Part shown: piece after piece, positions 48,001 through 60,265 of the stretch
Layout: every line of letters begins with the position of its first letter
Numbering within the stretch: position 1 is the stretch's first letter
Source of the DNA: Zeugodacus cucurbitae
Lineage: Eukaryota > Arthropoda > Insecta > Diptera > Tephritidae
NCBI RefSeq assembly: GCF_028554725.1
Contig: NC_071670.1
Coordinates: 47,874,501 to 47,938,500 of the forward strand
DNA: 64,000 nucleotides
Direction: 5' to 3'
The notes under the pieces: model-generated
Seen by the model: the letters and a program-made list of their open reading frames with translations, nothing else
Database searches by the model: none
What the model was told of the DNA's origin: nothing
Made by a program: the position numbers and the translations under genes

Positions 48001-49414
48001 ATAACGTCGTTTTGGAGGTTATGTCAAGACCTTTCAAAGGTGTATAGTATTGCCAGATACGAGCTCTGTAGCACTTTATACATAGCGGCGAAGTTCAAAA
48101 CACAATACCGGCAAAAATAACATACATACAGGACTCCTACACCAAAGCAAATGCATATATGCGGATGCATCTATTTAATTGCAATAAAATCGCTTCCTTA
48201 AAGTAGACAATTGCAATTAGTTTGCACTCAACCGCTGAAATCACCAAAACTCAAAAAAATAAAGAAGACAAAAGCAAATTCAAGCGAAAAAGAAACACTT
48301 TGGAGCTGGAACGCCGACAACTAGAAAGTTTTGTGGACAGACAAAGCAAAAAACTTGCACAGAAAGTCGCCGAAATTTTTGGTTATCAAACAAGTGAGAC
48401 CACTTGTGAAAGTAACAGACTTACTTGAAATGTTGATAGCACAAAACCAACCAGGCAGAAGTATCTGGCCTAGAAAGTGACTCGAAAGCAACGACATTGC
48501 TGCACTAGGCATACGAGTACACTAAGAAAAAGCGAGTCAACACAGAGCCAGTCGCCGTGTAGGCATTGCGCGGGAGAGCACAACTTATTAGACGCGTCGC
48601 AAATGAACTCAACGACACTAAACTTGACACGGTTCATACTGCACGAGTATAAGGCACCGGCCAAAGGCTAAAGCACAGATGCACAATTGTGGCGAACAAA
48701 AGGAGTTAAAGCGAAATCAAAACAAACAAACACAAGCACATGAGCGAATGTGTGTTAATAGTTGTGGCAAAGTATTTAAAAAAAAAATAAAAGCGACCAA
48801 TATTTAAACGAAAAAGACAAAAGAAATTACGAGTTTCAATTTAGAGTTAAAATTTATTATATCCATTAAGCAAATGGGTTTTGGAAACTTGTCGCACGAC
48901 TCAGCCTAACAGCGGCGCGCATCTTCACAAACTGTCGCCGCTCGTTATACACTCAAAGCAATGATTATATTTATACACCCACCCACACATACATCCATAT
49001 GTATCCACCATAGTACCATTGTTTGTTTACCGTTTGTGTAGCCAGCTGTTTGCTTGTTTTCTGGTTGAAACGGGGGCTCTTAACTTGGCCGCCAGTGTTT
49101 TGCCCTGGCTGTTTTGGTCTTGACTTTTCGGCACTTCGCTTAGTGGGTGGAAGAGATTTTGCTGCTTCGGTTCGCTTGTTTGCGGTTTGTGTCGAGTAAA
49201 CATGCGTCAGCTTGTCTACAATTGCAATGACAACAACGCCAACAATAACAAGCAACTATGAATTTAGTATAATATATAGTTTGTGCAAAACAACTGTTGT
49301 AAAGTCGTTGAAAATAGTGATGGTTTTGGAAATGAGGAGTGTTCAAGCTGAATTGTGTCACAGAGTGTTTTTGTATGAAATCATTTGGGGGAATATTTCA
49401 TAATAACATTAATG
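48001..49414. other. Non-coding region
   Basis: No gene is supported. A Lys/Glu-rich frame at 48222-48428 lacks an ATG start, and nearby frames overlap on both strands. Confidence 0.45.
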
Positions 49415-49416
49415 TA

Positions 49417-50589
49417 AAGGGGTTTTCAATAAAAGAGAAATAAGAAAGTTTTTTAAAGAAACAAAAAACGGAAATGAAATTCTTTATTCCTATGAAAGTA
49501 CAATCGATACCATTATGTATGGACTCTATTTTTTTTGCATGGCCACCACAGGCACGCCTGTAGAAATCCAGACGCTGAACCCAATTTTCAAAGGTTTTCA
49601 AGCATAAATCGGCTGATATTGCTGCAATTTCACGATCGATATTCGTACGAAGATCTTCAAGTTGGAATAGACCATAGACTTGACGTAGCCCCACAGGAAA
49701 TAGTTTAACGGCATCCAAGTGCACGATCGAGGCTACCAATTGTCTGAGCCATTTCGTCAGATAACACGTTCACCAAACATAGTTTTCAATAAATCGATTG
49801 AGACATTCGCTGTGTGTCTTGTGGCGCCGTCCTGTTGGAACCACATATTGTCCAAGTCCATATTATCCAATTCGGGCCAAAAATATTCGGTTATCATTGA
49901 GCGGTGGCGTTTCCCATTCGCAGTAAAGTGGCGGTCTTGATCATCACAGAAGAAGTACGGCCCAATGGCCCCATACAGTAATTTTCTCGGAATGCAACGG
50001 TGACTCATGGAGTACGTGTGGATTGCTGCCTGATCAATAACGCAAATTTTGCTTATTGACGAAACCATTCAGCAAGAAATGAGCCTCATCACTGAAGATG
50101 ATTTCGATGAAAATCCACATCATTTTCAAGTTGTTGCTCAGCCCGACTCACTTACATGTGACGATTCTTGTGGTCAAGCGGCTTCAGTTCTTGCGTCAAT
50201 TTGATCTTGTAAGGATGTAGGCCAAGATCTTTTCGCAAAATTCGCCACAACGACTTCAGCCAGATGCCCAACGCTTGAGAACGACGTGTGAGAGACCGAT
50301 TTGGATCTTCCTCAATTGATGCGTTAACGGCAGCAATATTCTCGGCACTACGGGAACGGGACTAGACGTTCAATTGTGGATCTGACAGGACGATTATGGC
50401 GACCATAATTGGACATAGCGCTTTTAAGTTGAATCCACTGAATTTTAATAATTCCGACTCGGTTTTGGATCTTTCAATGATAAAATGGTATACCTGACTG
50501 AAGACAAATATCAAAAGAGCGAGAAAAATATGACGTCGTTTGCTGTCCCTATCGGTCTACTTTTCTAGCGTCCCGATTGAAAAACCCTT
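49417..50589 (-). mobile_element. DD41D mariner, copy 4, full length but degenerate
   Basis: This 1173-bp element is flanked by TA on both sides (49415-49416 and 50590-50591). Terminal repeats are AAGGGGTTTTCAATAAAAG on the left and the reverse complement of AAGGGTTTTTCAATCGG on the right. Minus-strand frames 50068-49757 and 49739-49398 contain FFCDDQDRHFTANGKRHRSM, MWFQQDGATRHTANVSIDLL and AAISADLCLKTFENWVQRLD. Allowing for frame breaks, the second and third catalytic Asp are 41 residues apart. It is the best reference copy of this subfamily in the window. Confidence 0.9.
49450..50500 (-). pseudogene. Broken DD41D transposase of copy 4
   Basis: Catalytic motifs FSDEAHF-like, QQDGAT and SCDLDAVKLF-like (from PPRSCDLTPLDYF) are recognisable across at least three frames. 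Frameshifts near 50070 and 49745 and upstream stops show that it is inactive. Confidence 0.8.
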
Positions 50590-50591
50590 TA

Positions 50592-51704
50592 GTACTACTC
50601 GTTTAATTTACCCTTGGTTGCTCGATTTAGAAACTTAGTTATTAGTCTACCACTGGAGAGAACTTCTTTTTATGCTGATCTCTCGAAACTGGAATCGGAC
50701 CAATAATCGGTGAAGTGCTAATACTTGAGTCATCACTTCTATTATCATATGTTCTTTATCTAACTGTGCAAATCCTATGCTCCATCTGCACACACGTAAC
50801 TAATCCAGATTGTCTCCAGAAAATTAAAAACAAAAATTAGCAATTTCATATTTGTAATACAGTCGGGCGACAGCTGTTCACTCCAACAGAAGCAAGCAAA
50901 AGCAGCACAAACGCAACCGCAATGGTAACATCCACAATCCACATCAAATGAAACATTTTTCAATTACACAGCCCCACAATAAAATTCGTAATTCATTTCG
51001 CTGGCATCTGCCACACATGTGGGCGCCTGCCATGCAACTGTCAAAATATACTTTTGCTACACTACAAATGCGGTCGGGCCAAGGCTGGACATGCAACCGC
51101 AATGAAAGCTTTTTAAAAAATTGAAAATTAAACCATTTCTTGATGACAATTGCTTAGTAGTAGACAAGGAGCCGAGCGCACGAAAGGATTTGAGGAGGGC
51201 CAGGAGGGGAATGGATATAAATGGAGCACCTCCAGCATTTGTCGGCAGCACGTGCATGTCATTGCTGACAGTGTTATTGCCATCAGAAAACCACCGTTGT
51301 TACAAGCAGAGCAAGCAAGCTATTTAGTAATTGTAGCTGGGCTTGTTGTTTTGATTGTGCTTTTGAGTTTGTGTACCAGCTGGCGAAAAGTGTCAACCAA
51401 AGTGGAAGAGAAAATTTGACTTTGGTCATTATTAGTAAGAGTATTTTCATCCGCACTCAAAAAACTATATTTCAAGAAATTACTGTTAATATTATTAGTA
51501 TTATCAATCTTAAGGAAACAACAAGATACATTAGTTAGGGATGTACTCTTAAGAGATTAATTTTACGAAACCTAAATAGGTATTTTACAGAACAACCGTT
51601 AGGACAGAACATAACTCTCCTAGGAGCCATTGACCTCAATGAACTCTTAAAGTTGATTGATCTAATGTGAACTCGCTAAAGGTCAATAATCAAGAGGTAG
51701 GCAG
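50592..51704. other. Non-coding region
   Basis: No gene, RNA or element was recognised. Confidence 0.5.
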
Positions 51705-52130
51705 TAAAAGCCGGTGAAACCAGAATGAGCCAGTGAAAATTTGTAAGAACCGGGAAGAATCGCAGAAAGTCGATGAAAGTCAGGGAGATCTAATGTGAAT
51801 CAGTACCAGTGAGATTCCAGCAATGCTAAGAAGAGACAGCAGGGAACGGCCAATGGAACGGCCCAGAGCCAGTGAGAACCGGAAAGGGGTATTGAGAACC
51901 TGTAAGAACCACAGCTGGCCGAGAAGAGCTACTGAGAACCATGGAGGGACTGTCGGAGTCAATCAATGCTAGTGGGAGTTGAAGAGAGCCAGCCAAAGCT
52001 ACTGGAAATCAGTTCGAGCCGATGGCAGCAAATGGGGAAAACAAGCAAAAGATTCTAAGAACCGGGCTGAACCAGTAAAAATTAACGAGAACCACCCAGA
52101 GCCACAAAGAACCTGATAGATCCACAGAGA
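51705..52130. repeat. Degenerate purine-rich repeat (gagaaccrg/gagccagtga motifs)
   Basis: Motifs such as cagtgagaaccgg, gtaagaacc, actgagaacca and agagccag recur at irregular 12-20 bp spacing, with a strong purine bias on the plus strand. This looks like an old minisatellite. Confidence 0.55.
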
Positions 52131-53519
52131 GGGTTTTCGCATTAGAGAATAAAATATATTTTTGAGTTTATTTAACTCTTAGAAAATAATCTTCTGACTT
52201 CGATTTTTATGAATACATAAAGATTTAACGATTAATTTTCCTTTATCATGTCAAATGAAATACTACAATACCAAAGCATCACTTTGCCCAACTGCTTGGG
52301 AACACCATGTGGTATACGCAACCCCCATGAACCGAGTTAAATGCACATCAAGAGCAATGAAACCATTAAAAGTCAAAGACAAGCAACTCATTAAAGCACC
52401 TGCAAGCGTATAGTTGGAAAAGTCGATAACAAATTTGATGACTTCTCTGCAAAACCAGGTAAAATGTGTGCGAAATGTGTAATGAAAAAGTAAAACTTGA
52501 CAAATGCAAATGAGTTGCATGAACCAACCTGCTATATGGTTGTGTGCGTGTGTGTGGGGACATGCGAGTAAAGATGTAGGAAATTGCAAAAGAAAATTGA
52601 GAGTAATGCGCTAGAATGGCAACTAACGCGACAGCGATGCGTTCACTTTATCGACTTTTCATCACCTCTCAAGTGGTTGCAGCCACCAAACGCACCCATT
52701 CGATTCAATGTAAAAGTAATGAATTCGTGCCAGTTACGGCTAAGTAATGCTGAGCTATGCAAACGAAAATATCAACCGCCACTCATCTGCTGCACTTTTA
52801 CCCACATTATCATGTGAGCAAGTTCGTGGTGCAACGGAAATTTCGTGGCTTGACAGCTCAAAGCCGCAGCAATGGAATGGAAATGTATATTAAGCAAGTG
52901 TGTGTTACGCGTATAAAATCGTTGGTTTTAGCAGCGATAAAGTTGAAATTGTCAGCTCGCAGGTGTTTGTCGTTGTGAATGTTAATGGAAAGATCAAACA
53001 TGTAAGGGACTTTCGCTTCTCATTTCTCGCACCTCTTCGACTGGATTTGTGAATGGTTGCCGATGCTTTGAGTGAAGCGTTAGAAAGTGTAATGGTATTA
53101 TGATGTTAAAGCGATGCAATTTTCTAGTTTAGATTTTCTAGTTGTACATTTAAGTACTCGGAGTGGCTTGTTATTTCATATTAAATAGTGGTCTATGAAC
53201 GAAAGTCATAACTGTTGGGTACAAATTAATTTCGTTTATTCTCCCATAATCTTATTAGAATACCTCATACACTAACCGATGGACGAAGTCGACCAGAAGG
53301 AGTAACATCAATATATCGCCTAAGTAGCCTATGGGAAGGTGTGGATCAACTTTTTGTAGAGCTCACATTATGGTGAACATGACATACACGTCTAATAAAA
53401 GGAAATCCATAATTTTTGTATTAAAATAAAATTTGTATTTAGCATATTTCAAATGATCCGATTCAAGTCAAATAAACACCGATATTTCGATAATATTATA
53501 GTATTGCCATTTTTAAGTA
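52131..53519. other. Non-coding region
   Basis: No gene is supported. Frames at 52.26-52.59 kb overlap each other and lack domains. Confidence 0.45.
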
Positions 53520-53765
53520 AATTCTATAATTCCAGTTTCACATAAACCCTCGTTCATATTGGAATAAAATTGGGACAGTTGATTTTATATGCTCATCTTG
53601 AGGCGATTTTTTCACCAGTAACATCATAATCCATAGACTGGAACAGTTCGTCATCGTTTGATGCCAGGGGTCCGGACTATAACGTGGAGCATAAGAACAT
53701 GTGGTATCACGTTGTCCTAATTCAATTCCTCTCAATTGACCGCTTCTGGTCTCCTTCCTGCAAAC
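53520..53765 (-). pseudogene. C-terminal DD34D mariner remnant
   Basis: On the minus strand, YSPD (about 53680) followed in another frame by DELFQSM, then stops, aligns with the mariner PPYSPDLAPSDYxLF block and downstream region. It is heavily decayed. Confidence 0.5.
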
Positions 53766-54331
53766 AGTCCAATTTTTGACAGTATAGGTCCGATTTTAAT
53801 GTTTAGCCGAGCTTCTCATATTAGATGATTCCTTCTCAATCCCACCAAATACAAAACAAAATCTTTCTAGCCGTCAATCCATGACCGTTTTAGTTTGACT
53901 TTGTCTTAGGTGTGCTAGTTTACATCACCGGTAGCCTTGCGCTTTAGAAATGGATCGTCTTTATTGGGATTCAGTAGTGATACGCAGATAAAAATCCAGT
54001 CCGAGGTTTTTGTTTTTGTATCCTGTTTCATTCAAATTGTTCCAAACGGTTGCAGCTTATGGATAATCGTAAATGATCGGACTCGACGATTTCCATTATG
54101 TTAATGATATTTTCGAGAATTGGTTTTCCAGAATGTGATATAACTAGTACGCCTTTTACTATTCGACGGGTACGTTCAATTTTAATTGGAAGAGCTTTCG
54201 AATTTAGTGGTTCCTGAACTATCAATTTATTTTTGATTGATATAAATCTGTGTGCTTCTCTTGATCTCTACGAAAATGTTCATCATAAGGTTTTTATACA
54301 AGGTCTTGTAAAATTATCTGAAGTATAAATC
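53766..54331. other. Non-coding region
   Basis: Nothing identifiable. Confidence 0.45.
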
Positions 54332-54890
54332 CAGCGCAGAATAACTTTTGCCAACAGGTGCTACTTTGGACTGAGTAGGCAATTGAACAGTAAAGCCCTC
54401 TCTCGACGAACCAAAATCAAGCTCTACAAGTCGTTTATCATTCCCGTCCTGCTTTACGGTGCAGAAGCTTGGACGATGTCAACATCAGATGAGACGACAC
54501 TAGGAGTTTTCGAGAGGAAAATTTTGCGCAAGATTTATGGTCCTCAGAACATTGGCAACGGCGAATACCGCAGACGATGGAACGATGAGCTGTACGAGTT
54601 ATACGACGACATTGACATAGTTCAGCGAATAAAAAGACAGCGGCTACGCTGGCTAGGTCATGTTGTCCGAATGGACGAAAACACTCCAGCCCTGAAAGTG
54701 TTCGATGCAGTACCCGCCGGAGGAAGCCGAGGAAGGGGAAGGCCTCCACTCCGTTGGAGGGACCAGGTGGAGAGCGACCTGGTTACACTTGGGATCTCCA
54801 ACTGGCGCCGAACTGTGAAGGAGAGAGAGAGGTGGCGCACTATCGTCGATTCGGCTATAACCGGCTAAACGGTTGCAACGCATAACCCCT
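54332..54890 (+). mobile_element. LINE ORF2 C-terminal region and 3' end
   Basis: An uninterrupted frame to the stop at 54866-54868 carries the LINE reverse-transcriptase tail: RRTKIKLYKSFIIPVLLYGA, DETTLGVFERKILRKIYG, RRRWNDELYELYDD, RLRWLGHVVRMDENTPALKV, SRGRGRPPLRWRDQV and NWRRTVKERERWRTIVDSA. No start codon or polymerase domain is present, so this is a 5'-truncated copy, not a gene. It is better preserved than the 30-kb copy, implying a later insertion. The clade was not assigned. Confidence 0.9.
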
Positions 54891-55660
54891 TTCTTTTGGG
54901 GGGTCGAAAAATCTGAAAAAATTGTATGTCATATTTCAGCGCGTTTGGAGTTATAGAACCAAAGTTATAAGCCTTTATAGCGCGCTACGTCTCTAAGGCA
55001 AAGGTGTCGCTTTGAAAATTGGAGCTCGATTATCTCGAAATTTTATTTTTTTAAAACTGCCTTAACGGTGAGCATGATTTCTCGAAAGCCATTTTACCAA
55101 TTGTTCCGAAATTTCGTTCGTGAACGAAGGAAATGGAAAACAAAAATTTGAATAATAAACACGATCCAATTTTCCTCCCAAGAGGCTAAGCTTAGTACGA
55201 ATAGAAGATATAGTTATAACAAAGCTGTGATGATTGGGGTTACTTAGAAAGAAACAACCTTGACATTGAAGCACGCCAAAAAATATACAAAAACAAGACA
55301 ACCTTAATATTGATTAATAAATAAATATTGAAACAAACTAAGTTTTACTTCCCGTCTCTTAGAAATTCAAAAATCCTATCAGCAGTTTGAAGTGAACAGT
55401 GAACATTGAAAATTCTATTTAGCAATTATGTAGTACAAAAAGTAGTGTTTGTTGTACTCGTAGTGTACATTGGAAGCCGCAATATGATTACAATTAACAT
55501 TATTGCGATATGACGCGTCATCACTACCATATCTACTTAAAAATTCAATTAAGCGAAGAAAGAGCTAAAAATTTAATACCAGCATTAAAATGATTTAATT
55601 ATATTGCACAAAAAATATAATATATACATATGTACCTTTATTGCAAATGAGAGTGCTGCA
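54552..55660 (+). repeat. 1109-bp tandem duplication, unit 1
   Basis: This spans from inside the LINE ORF2 fragment (ttggcaacggcgaat) to tgcaaatgagagtgctgca. Every landmark checked recurs exactly 1109 bp downstream. Confidence 0.95.
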
Positions 55661-55999
55661 TTGGCAACGGCGAATACCGCAGACGATGGAACGATGAGCT
55701 GTACGAGTTATACGACGACATTGACATAGTTCAGCGAATAAAAAGACAGCGGCTACGCTGGCTAGGTCATGTTGTCCGAATGGACGAAAACACTCCAGCC
55801 CTGAAAGTGTTCGATGCAGTACCCGCCGGAGGAAGCCGAGGAAGGGGAAGGCCTCCACTCCGTTGGAGGGACCAGGTGGAGAGCGACCTGGTTACACTTG
55901 GGATCTCCAACTGGCGCCGAACTGTGAAGGAGAGAGAGAGGTGGCGCACTATCGTCGATTCGGCTATAACCGGCTAAACGGTTGCAACGCATAACCCCT
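55661..55999 (+). pseudogene. Duplicated LINE ORF2 tail
   Basis: Same protein end as 54552-54868 (RLRWLGHVVRMDENTPALKV ... VDSAITG, stop at 55975-55977), produced by the tandem duplication and not by a separate insertion. Confidence 0.9.
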
Positions 56000-56769
56000 T
56001 TCTTTTGGGGGGTCGAAAAATCTGAAAAAATTGTATGTCATATTTCAGCGCGTTTGGAGTTATAGAACCAAAGTTATAAGCCTTTATAGCGCGCTACGTC
56101 TCTAAGGCAAAGGTGTCGCTTTGAAAATTGGAGCTCGATTATCTCGAAATTTTATTTTTTTAAAACTGCCTTAACGGTGAGCATGATTTCTCGAAAGCCA
56201 TTTTACCAATTGTTCCGAAATTTCGTTCGTGAACGAAGGAAATGGAAAACAAAATTTTGAATAATAAACACGATCCAATTTTCCTCCCAAGAGGCTAAGC
56301 TTAGTACGAATAGAAGATATAGTTATAACAAAGCTGTGATGATTGGGGTTACTTAGAAAGAAACAACCTTGACATTGAAGCACGCCAAAAAATATACAAA
56401 AACAAGACAACCTTAATATTGATTAATAAATAAATATTGAAACAAACTAAGTTTTACTTCCCGTCTCTTAGAAATTCAAAAATCCTATCAGCAGTTTGAA
56501 GTGAACAGTGAACATTGAAAATTCTATTTAGCAATTATGTAGTACAAAAAGTAGTGTTTGTTGTACTCGTAGTGTACATTGGAAGCCGCAATATGATTAC
56601 AATTAACATTATTGCGATATGACGCGTCATCACTACCATATCTACTTAAAAATTCAATTAAGCGAAGAAAGAGCTAAAAATTTAATACCAGCATTAAAAT
56701 GATTTAATTATATTGCACAAAAAATATAATATATACATATGTACCTTTATTGCAAATGAGAGTGCTGCA
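55661..56769 (+). repeat. 1109-bp tandem duplication, unit 2
   Basis: Nearly identical to 54552-55660; one difference was noticed (caaaaatttg near 55141 against caaaattttg near 56250). The junction shares ca with the pre-duplication sequence. It includes a second copy of the LINE C-terminal frame (55661-55977), lacking its N-terminal part. Confidence 0.95.
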
Positions 56770-58300
56770 CACCTGCAACATACAGCCTCAAGCAACAGGA
56801 ATAATGATAACAGCGATAATGACAATAATGGGATTGAGTGGTGGACATACTACTAGCTCAAGAGATTTGGGCCGTGTTTTTCAAGTGATATAAAATAATA
56901 TTAAAATAAAAGGTGCCAAGTTGTTGAAATCAGTAGAATAAATGACAGTTATGCATATGGAGACCTATACCTACACACATTGAATATAAAAAATAATTTC
57001 TCCATCAAAAAAATACTAATTTGGAAACCGAACTAATAAACTAACAGCTAGAGACCACATACCAACACAACTGTAAGCAATTCGCAATTATTTGGCGGGT
57101 GCAATAACCGCAAAGTCAGTACCAGTCAAAGCAACTGACAGCAATGAAAATAAAATAAAACAAATAAAAAAAGGCATTGAATTTAAAATACTTAAATAAA
57201 TTTATCTATGTTTGTGTGGTTGTGCCTGTTTTCATAAATACATAAACTGTTAATGAGCACTAGCTTTTGGAAGGGAATTGAGATTTTTTCAATGCTAACG
57301 GCAAAATATAAATATAAAATCAAAAAACGGCGGCAGTCAGATAACTGCGTGTCTGCTTGGAATATACATAAATGATTGTGGCAGAAATATTTAAAATGTT
57401 AATTTTTAATAAGTTAACCAAATCACAGGCATTAATTGTTCGTCACTTGATGCACAGCGTAGACACTTAATTGCGCCAAAGTTAAATTGAAAAGAAATTT
57501 AAAATTTAATAAATTAACTTTGAATGAGGACTTTTGTAAATATGTATGTACAAATTATGGGTTTAAAAATATAAATAAATATATAAAGTACATAACGTTA
57601 GGATAACAGTTTATGAGGCTTTATGCAATTCAAAATGAAGCTTTAGTATGACAAACTTCCAGTTTTGAAAGTATATCTGTAAAATCAGAATGACTTCACA
57701 AATTTGAGATATGCACCCAATGAAATCGGAAAATGGATTATAGTGGTGGTCTGAAAGGATTTGTACATGGTCTTTAGGAGACAGATAATACCCTTTGGTA
57801 ACATAGAATGGATTATAATGGTCTGAAAAGATTTGTACATGGTCTTTAGGAGACAGATAATACTCTTTGGTAACATCGCTTACTATCTATTTTCTCTATG
57901 TTTACTGAAACTTATCACATAACGATTTTGAACCCCAAACGATAATTATAAAATGAAAAACCCGCTGCAGAGTTGCATTCATAATATATCAAATAGAACA
58001 TAGAAGACCGTAGGTAGTTTTCTCATACCAACAAATTTTCACTAACTAAAGATGTCTTAATTGATTTCAAGGATACGTTCCAGTACACAGTTTGCACAAT
58101 AGACCATAGCTCAGTGCATACCTTGGAACAAGAAAAAAAAAATGATGGGATGATCTAAGTAGTCGGATAGCCTTTTTTGACAGATAACGTCGTGAGTTGT
58201 GTCATGTTGTCATGCTATTTTTGTTCAGTATTGTTTGGCATCTCATCACGGAGAGAACAACGTTTACAAATTCTCCAACTTAAGACCTTTGAGAGTCGAT
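56770..58300. other. Non-coding region with small tandem duplication
   Basis: No gene. A 72-75 bp direct duplication lies at 57732-57881. Confidence 0.5.
57732..57881 (+). repeat. 72-75 bp direct tandem duplication
   Basis: aatggattatagtggtggtc ... ctttggtaacat is repeated with a 3-bp deletion and a few substitutions; the second unit starts about 57807. Confidence 0.9.
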
Positions 58301-58319
58301 CCGCAAATCAAATCTAACT

Positions 58320-58608
58320 GATTCCTGCAATTGAACCTCGTAATCTCGACATTTGGCTTCAACAAGACAGCGCCACTTCCTACTCATGGCATCAATCAAT
58401 GCATTTATTGATAGAACACTTTGGTAAACAGATAATTTTACGTTTTGGACCGGTAGATTGGCCACCAAGATCGTGTGATATCAAACCGTTAGACTTTTTT
58501 CCGTAGAAATATGTAAAGTCTAAAGTCGAACGAGTCATCGAAAATTGGACTTAACGGATGGACCATCTGAGACGTAGCCACGGTCAATATTTGGAAGATA
58601 TATTCTTT
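58320..58608 (+). pseudogene. DD41D transposase C-terminal remnant
   Basis: The broken plus-strand translation gives LDIWLQQDSATSYSWHQSM, PVDWPPRSCDIKPLDFFP, YVKSKV and RMDHLRRSHGQYLEDIFF, related to the element at 59.3 kb. An internal TAG follows the third catalytic motif and a deletion lies before the C-terminus. R1 copy 5 begins immediately after it. Confidence 0.8.
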
Positions 58609-59281
58609 AACAAGTAAGGAAGGGCTAAGTTCTGGTGTCACGGAACATTTTATACTCTCGCAATTTATTTATTTAACTTTATTTATATTATATAATACAC
58701 AATTTTACCCACATATTCGTCATTTATATTGTACAAAGTCCATTGAAAGTTGGAAACCATAATATTAGGTTAGAAGCACCGAGGTCCTCATGTTCGATAT
58801 ATGGGGCCTTAAAAACCTATGGTCCGATTTCGGCGATTTTTAGAATTGGGCTGCCACACTATTAACATAGTATTTGTGCAAAGTTCTGCACCGATATCTT
58901 CACTAGTGCTTGCTTTATATATAGTAAAATAAACGATTCAGATCGTCTTCAAAGATCTGGTATATAGGAAGTAGGCGTGGTTGTCAAGCGATTTGGCCTA
59001 TTTTCACAACATATCATTGGGATGTAAGGAAACTATTACAAACCAAGTTTCATTGAAATCGGTCGAGTAGTTTCTGAGATATGGTTTTTGACCCATAACT
59101 GGGCGACGCCACGCCCATTTTCCATTTTGTAAAAAAATCTGAGTGCAGCTTTCATCTGCCATTTCTTATGTGAAATTTAGTGTTTGACGTCCACTTTTAG
59201 TAATTTTCAACCTAACCTTTGTATGGTACAGACAGACATTCGGATTTGAACTCCACTCTTCACCCTGATCACTTTGGTATA

Positions 59282-60214
59282 AAGGGTGATTTTTTAAGAG
59301 CTTGATAACTTTTTAAAAAAAAAAAACGCATAAAATTTGCAAAATCTCATCGGTTCTTTATTTGAAACGTTAGATTGGTTCATGACATTTACTTTTTGAA
59401 GATAATTTCATTTAAATGTTGACCGCGGCTGCGTCTTAGGTGGTCCATTCGGAAAGTCCAATTTTGGGCAACTTTTTCGAGCATTTCGGCCGGAATAGCC
59501 CGAATTTCTTCGGAAATGTTGTCTTCCAAAGCTGGAATAGTTGCTGGCTTATTTCTGTAGACTTTAGACTTGACGTAGCCCCACAAAAAATAGTCTAAAG
59601 GCGTTAAATCGCATGATCTTGGTGGCCAACTTACGGGTCCATTTCTTGAGATGAATTGTTCTCCGAAGTTTTCCCTCAAAATGGCCATAGAATCGCGAGC
59701 TGTGTGGCATGTAGCGCCATCTTGTTGAAACCACATGTCAACCAAGTTCAGTTCTTCCATTTTTGGCAACAAAAAGTTTGTTAGCATCGAACGATAGCGA
59801 TCGCCATTCACCGTAACGTTGCGTCCAACAGCATCTTTGAAAAAATACGGTCCAATGATTCCACCAGCGTACAAACCACACCAAACAGTGCATTTTTCGG
59901 GATGCATGGGCAGTTCTTGAACGGCTTCTGGTTGCTCTTCACCCCAAATGCGGCAATTTTGCTTATTTACGTAGCCATTCAACCAGAAATGAGCCTCATC
60001 GCTGAACAAAATTTGTCGATAAAAACATTTCGAACCGAACACTGATTTTGGTAATAAAATTCAATGATTTGCAAGCGTTGCTCGTTAGTAAGTCTATTCA
60101 TGATGAAATGTCAAAGCATACTGAGCATCTTTCTCTTTGACACCATGTCTGAAATCCCACGTGATCTGTCAAATACTAATGCATGAAAATCCTAACCTCA
60201 AAAAAATCACCCGT
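59282..60214 (-). mobile_element. Internally deleted DD41D mariner, TA-flanked, nested in R1
   Basis: A 933-bp element between TA dinucleotides (59280-59281 and 60215-60216). Terminal repeats are A(a/c)GGGTGATTTTTT followed by GAG at both ends. About 0.4 kb is missing relative to a full-length element. Its terminal repeats differ from copies 1-4, so it is a second DD41D subfamily. The well-preserved coding half suggests it is the youngest mariner here. Confidence 0.92.
59389..60101 (-). pseudogene. Deleted DD41D mariner transposase
   Basis: ATG at 60101-60099 begins MNRLTNEQRLQIIEFYYQNQ, the start of the helix-turn-helix. A deletion junction near 60025-60035 then joins it, out of frame, to the catalytic half. 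From there an open frame of about 210 codons runs to a stop at 59389, with FSDEAHFWLNGYVNKQN, MWFQQDGATCHTARDS and PPRSCDLTPLDYFLWGYVKS. Forty-one residues separate the last two catalytic Asp. Most of the DNA-binding domain is lost, so no active enzyme is made. It could be mobilised by a full-length relative. Confidence 0.9.
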
Positions 60215-60265
60215 TATATAACCTTATATCTAACTCGTCTAGTTTTGGAACTCTTAGCAACTTAA

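Larger units (their letters stand above)
58609..60265 (+). repeat. Dispersed repeat R1, copy 5, interrupted by a mariner
   Basis: It starts aacaagtaaggaagggctaa, with ttttatactctcgcaa at 58648-58663. Typical R1 blocks follow: ttcgatatatggggcct, gaagtaggcgtggttgtcaa and gggcgacgccacgcccattt. The repeat runs to cactttggta and is resumed after the mariner (60215 on: tatataaccttatatctaac). It probably ends about 60265. Confidence 0.8.

Noticed and set aside
54438..54883. Minus-strand open frames over the LINE tail (and their duplicates at 55.6-56.0 kb)
   Set aside because: Antisense shadows of the LINE coding strand.
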